From: an uncultured Christensenella sp.
Lineage (GTDB): Bacteria; Bacillota; Clostridia; Christensenellales; Pumilibacteraceae
Length of the DNA stretch: 39,200 bases
Assembly: GCA_949948785.1 (NCBI GenBank)
Contig: CATLGX010000007.1
Span: forward strand, 1-39,200
Direction of reading: 5' to 3'
A model generated the notes under the pieces. That model had not been told where the DNA came from, did no database searches, and worked only from the letters and a program-made list of their open reading frames with translations. The position numbers and the translations under genes were made by a program. Below are positions 38,986-39,200 of this stretch, piece by piece. Numbering within the stretch: the stretch's first letter is position 1; each line of letters opens with the position of its first letter.

Positions 38986-39200
38986 TTATACAATAGCGTT
39001 CGTCCAGGGGTTTGCGTTGCTGCCCGTTATCGGAAGTTCGCCTTTGAGCACGTCGGCGAGCGACGCATATTCTACGTTTTTGCCGTCAAATATGAATTGT
39101 TTGTTTTCGAGATACCAGTGGTCGTTATAGACCGTAACGCCGCCCAATCCCGTGGAGACGAGCATTTGCGTGCTTTCGTCCACCTTTGCATTGCGCAACG
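38986..39200 (-). CDS. 3' end of an unidentified gene, cut by the window edge
   Basis: The last 70 or so codons of a minus-strand gene that enters from the right edge. The visible C-terminus (including VTVYNDHWYLENKQFIFDGK and ELPITGSNANPW) is soluble and mixed alpha/beta, with no recognised motif. The LPITG stretch is not a sortase signal, as no membrane anchor or basic tail follows. The gene ends 16 bp before the shared terminator, which supports a real stop here. Confidence 0.6.
   Translation of the reverse strand, partial: LRNAKVDESTQMLVSTGLGGVTVYNDHWYLENKQFIFDGKNVEYASLADVLKGELPITGSNANPWTNAIV

Noticed and set aside
38986-39040. Sortase anchor LPITG in the right-edge protein
   Set aside because: No hydrophobic segment or basic tail follows; the protein ends 11 residues later.
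1-39200. CRISPR array, prophage or plasmid functions
   Set aside because: No regularly spaced repeats with unique spacers, and no phage structural, integrase or replication genes were found.

Overview
The window reads as a dense stretch of a Bacillota (Clostridia-like) chromosome with moderate GC content. Supporting signs are the four-cysteine L33, ThyX, Mini-III RNase, an FeoA-FeoA-FeoB-Cys-rich iron operon, a single-chain iron-sulfur serine dehydratase, a CD1871A-type CxxC tail and GGAGG ribosome binding sites. The large intergenic palindromes resemble those of uncultured gut Clostridia. No rRNA, tRNA, CRISPR array, prophage or complete insertion sequence was seen. Family names come from motifs read by eye; no database search was run.

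Layout. 0-3.4 kb: a truncated minus-strand gene start (possibly a REP-associated transposase), then a Na/phosphate cotransporter and a ribokinase. 3.4-5.6 kb: an Xre repressor divergent from two zinc-ribbon membrane proteins, with two matching operators between them. 5.6-9.3 kb: rpmG-secE-nusG-rplK-rplA-rplJ-rplL, with an L10 leader/attenuator and a 50-bp direct repeat before rplJ; rpoB does not follow. 9.4-15.1 kb: a GNAT-like protein, a DJ-1 protein, then mrnC-thyX-rlmB-tpiA-gpmI. 15.2-21.5 kb: a membrane protein ending in a CxxC tail, a polyferredoxin fused to an exported thioredoxin, and a large lipoprotein with many cysteines. 21.5-22.0 kb: a gene-free island of decayed palindromes. 22.0-27.7 kb: a heterodimeric ABC exporter (minus), a CorC/HlyC-type protein (plus) and a TtcA-like protein (minus). 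27.7-29.2 kb: a second Xre repressor divergent from a membrane protein, with two strong palindromes. 29.2-30.1 kb: a second repeat island. 30.1-33.4 kb: the ferrous iron uptake operon. 33.4-39.2 kb: a DIP1984-family protein, serine dehydratase with a HAD phosphatase, an orphan gene, a Myb-like DNA-binding protein, a Nudix hydrolase with an asparaginase, and the 3' end of an unidentified gene.

How the parts fit. The translation genes and the tpiA/gpmI run are housekeeping. The 15-21.5 kb genes look like a membrane-crossing thiol/electron relay with a candidate lipoprotein client, and are the best candidate for an undescribed system. Two unrelated Xre-plus-membrane-protein pairs share one architecture: a small autoregulated repressor, tandem operators and a divergent membrane protein. 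Several genes (both Xre repressors, mrnC, the ABC pair, the TtcA-like gene and the 36-kb orphan) have a -10 box only 6-13 nt before the start codon and no ribosome binding site. This suggests leaderless or near-leaderless translation in an organism whose other genes use clear Shine-Dalgarno sites.
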